Of a DNA stretch of 64,000 nucleotides, positions 63,240-64,000 are shown one piece after another. The notes beneath the pieces were generated by a model. The model searched no databases and was not told the DNA's origin. It was given only the letters and a program-made list of their open reading frames with translations. A program made the position numbers and the translations under genes. This DNA is from Ornithinibacillus scapharcae TW25 (GTDB taxonomy: Bacteria > Bacillota > Bacilli > Bacillales > Amphibacillaceae), in NCBI RefSeq assembly GCF_000190475.1, contig NZ_AEWH01000060.1, positions 1 through 64,000 on the forward strand. The letters are read 5' to 3'. The first letter of the stretch is position 1; every line of letters starts with the position of its first letter.

Positions 63240-63283
63240 TGGAAAAAGCCGGTTTCTCGTTTGGAGAAATCGGCTTTGTTTAC
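63240..63283 (-). terminator. Terminator after the edge gene
   Basis: AAAGCCGATTTCTC pairs with GAGAAACCGGCTTT (one mismatch), followed by TTCC. The gap 63033-63239 shows no other feature. Confidence 0.65.
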
Positions 63284-63387
63284 TGGTTAAGTAGAATATT
63301 GCGAAAGATTGCATTGCTTCGTTTACACTTTAGCCTATATATCGGGCAAAAATAATGTTGGAGTTATGTTCACCTTTCTCATCGTAC

Positions 63388-64000
63388 CTACAACTTCACC
63401 ACATCTACCGAATCAAAATACTTCACAAACTCATCCGTATTCGAATAACCCAAATCCACCTCAAACAAACCAGCCATCTCATAAAGGCCATTATTAATCG
63501 AATTAATATCATCCTTATCCAGTGCAGACTGAATTTTATTCTGAATACCATTGAATTTCACATATTGCTTACGTAACGCTTCAATCGCCACGACATTAAA
63601 AGATTCTGTAGCTGCTTTTATATCCTTAATTCGTTCATTAAAAATATCCACAATCCGGTCTCTCCGCTTCTCAGCCTTCACACTAAATATATCGGCTTTA
63701 TCTAGTAAATACATGAACAATGCCGATGCTATTCCGGATAGGAAAGTGGAAAGAACGATAGACCATGGCTCGCCAATCCCAACTTTATTCAGCAGTGCTT
63801 CAATTCCAACACCAGAAATAGCAATTACACTACCACCAAGAATCTTAATAATGGCATCGCCTTTTTGTGCAGGAGTCATAGTTTTAGAGTCCCTGCCAAA
63901 TAACACTTTTGCGGATTGGGCAAAAATTTTAATACCTTCCTTAAGCACCTTTAACACTTGTCTCAATACACCAACGAATAAGCTAATGATTCCTTCAATC
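63388..64000 (-). CDS. C-terminal part of a membrane protein of unknown function
   Basis: The frame is open to the window edge, so the start is missing. At least 204 residues are visible. The first TTG at 63966 lies inside the continuing frame (GIISLFVGVLRQVLKVL) and is not a start. Two hydrophobic stretches (IIKILGGSVIAISGVGIEALL and IVLSTFLSGIASALFMYLLD) form a likely hairpin in the membrane. A charged helical tail (AEKRRDRIVDIFNERIKDIK) follows. I do not recognise the family. Similar layout occurs in proteins from mobile or defence-like regions, but this is uncertain. Confidence 0.6.
   Translation of the reverse strand, partial: IEGIISLFVGVLRQVLKVLKEGIKIFAQSAKVLFGRDSKTMTPAQKGDAIIKILGGSVIAISGVGIEALLNKVGIGEPWSIVLSTFLSGIASALFMYLLDKADIFSVKAEKRRDRIVDIFNERIKDIKAATESFNVVAIEALRKQYVKFNGIQNKIQSALDKDDINSINNGLYEMAGLFEVDLGYSNTDEFVKYFDSVDVVKL

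Overview
The window is chromosomal DNA from a low-GC Bacillota, almost certainly a member of the Bacillaceae. The evidence is the conserved blocks cggR-gap-pgk-tpiA-gpmI-eno, secG-est-rnr-smpB-ssrA, trxB-rapZ-yvcK-whiA-crh, hprK-lgt-yvoD-ppaX-yvoF, uvrBA and ftsEX-ctpB-minJ, together with a bacillithiol gene (bshB2), the Gln15 HPr paralogue Crh, and CtsR, CggR and LexA-type operators of Bacillus pattern. Gene content suggests the Oceanobacillus/Virgibacillus side of the family, but this is inference.

Layout. 0-1.9 kb: small membrane protein, MerR regulator and putative export protein in one operon. 2.4-10.3 kb: trans-translation and secretion block (ssrA, smpB, rnr, est, secG), with rocB and a ZIP metal transporter inserted. 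10.5-13.4 kb: a lipase-like hydrolase and a ptsI with no ptsH beside it. 13.4-15.5 kb: tandem repeat array, nitroreductase, nucleoside hydrolase. 15.6-22.7 kb: lower glycolysis operon under CggR. 22.8-25 kb: small redox, membrane and unknown genes. 25.2-30.6 kb: degraded prophage or island in tRNA-Arg(CCG), bounded by 103-bp direct repeats. 30.8-38.7 kb: clpP, crh, whiA, yvcK, rapZ, trxB, TPR protein, acetyltransferase, ppaX. 38.7-43.2 kb: yvoD (frameshifted), lgt, hprK, yvlD, bshB2, yojF. 43.3-48.2 kb: uvrA and uvrB with a LexA box. 48.5-51 kb: ykoN/ykoQ/ykoP homologues. 51.1-57.2 kb: minJ (frameshifted), ctpB, an M23 peptidase (frameshifted), ftsX, ftsE. 57.9-64 kb: L,D-transpeptidase (frameshifted), chemotaxis receptor, glycerate kinase, and a partial membrane protein at the edge.

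Functional themes. Carbon flow and its control are concentrated here: ptsI, crh, hprK, the CggR-controlled glycolytic operon, yvcK and glycerate kinase. A second theme is envelope growth and division: ftsEX with an adjacent EnvC-like peptidase, minJ, ctpB, an LysM L,D-transpeptidase and lgt. A third is quality control and repair: tmRNA/SmpB/RNase R, ClpP under CtsR, and UvrAB under LexA.

Most unusual features. (1) Three different intergenic tandem arrays (4.65-5.1, 13.45-13.83 and 34.97-35.12 kb) share no sequence but share architecture: units of about 51 nt, or 204 = 4 x 51, built from short inverted GC words separated by purine-rich linkers on the minus strand. (2) A 5.3-kb tRNA-Arg island carries phage fragments, a broken integrase, a broken aminoglycoside phosphotransferase-like gene and a possible holin-like toxin peptide. 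(3) Four conserved envelope genes are each split by one missing base, three of them in A-runs, which raises the question of assembly errors. (4) A structured leader with a terminator-like hairpin lies just before the chemotaxis receptor.
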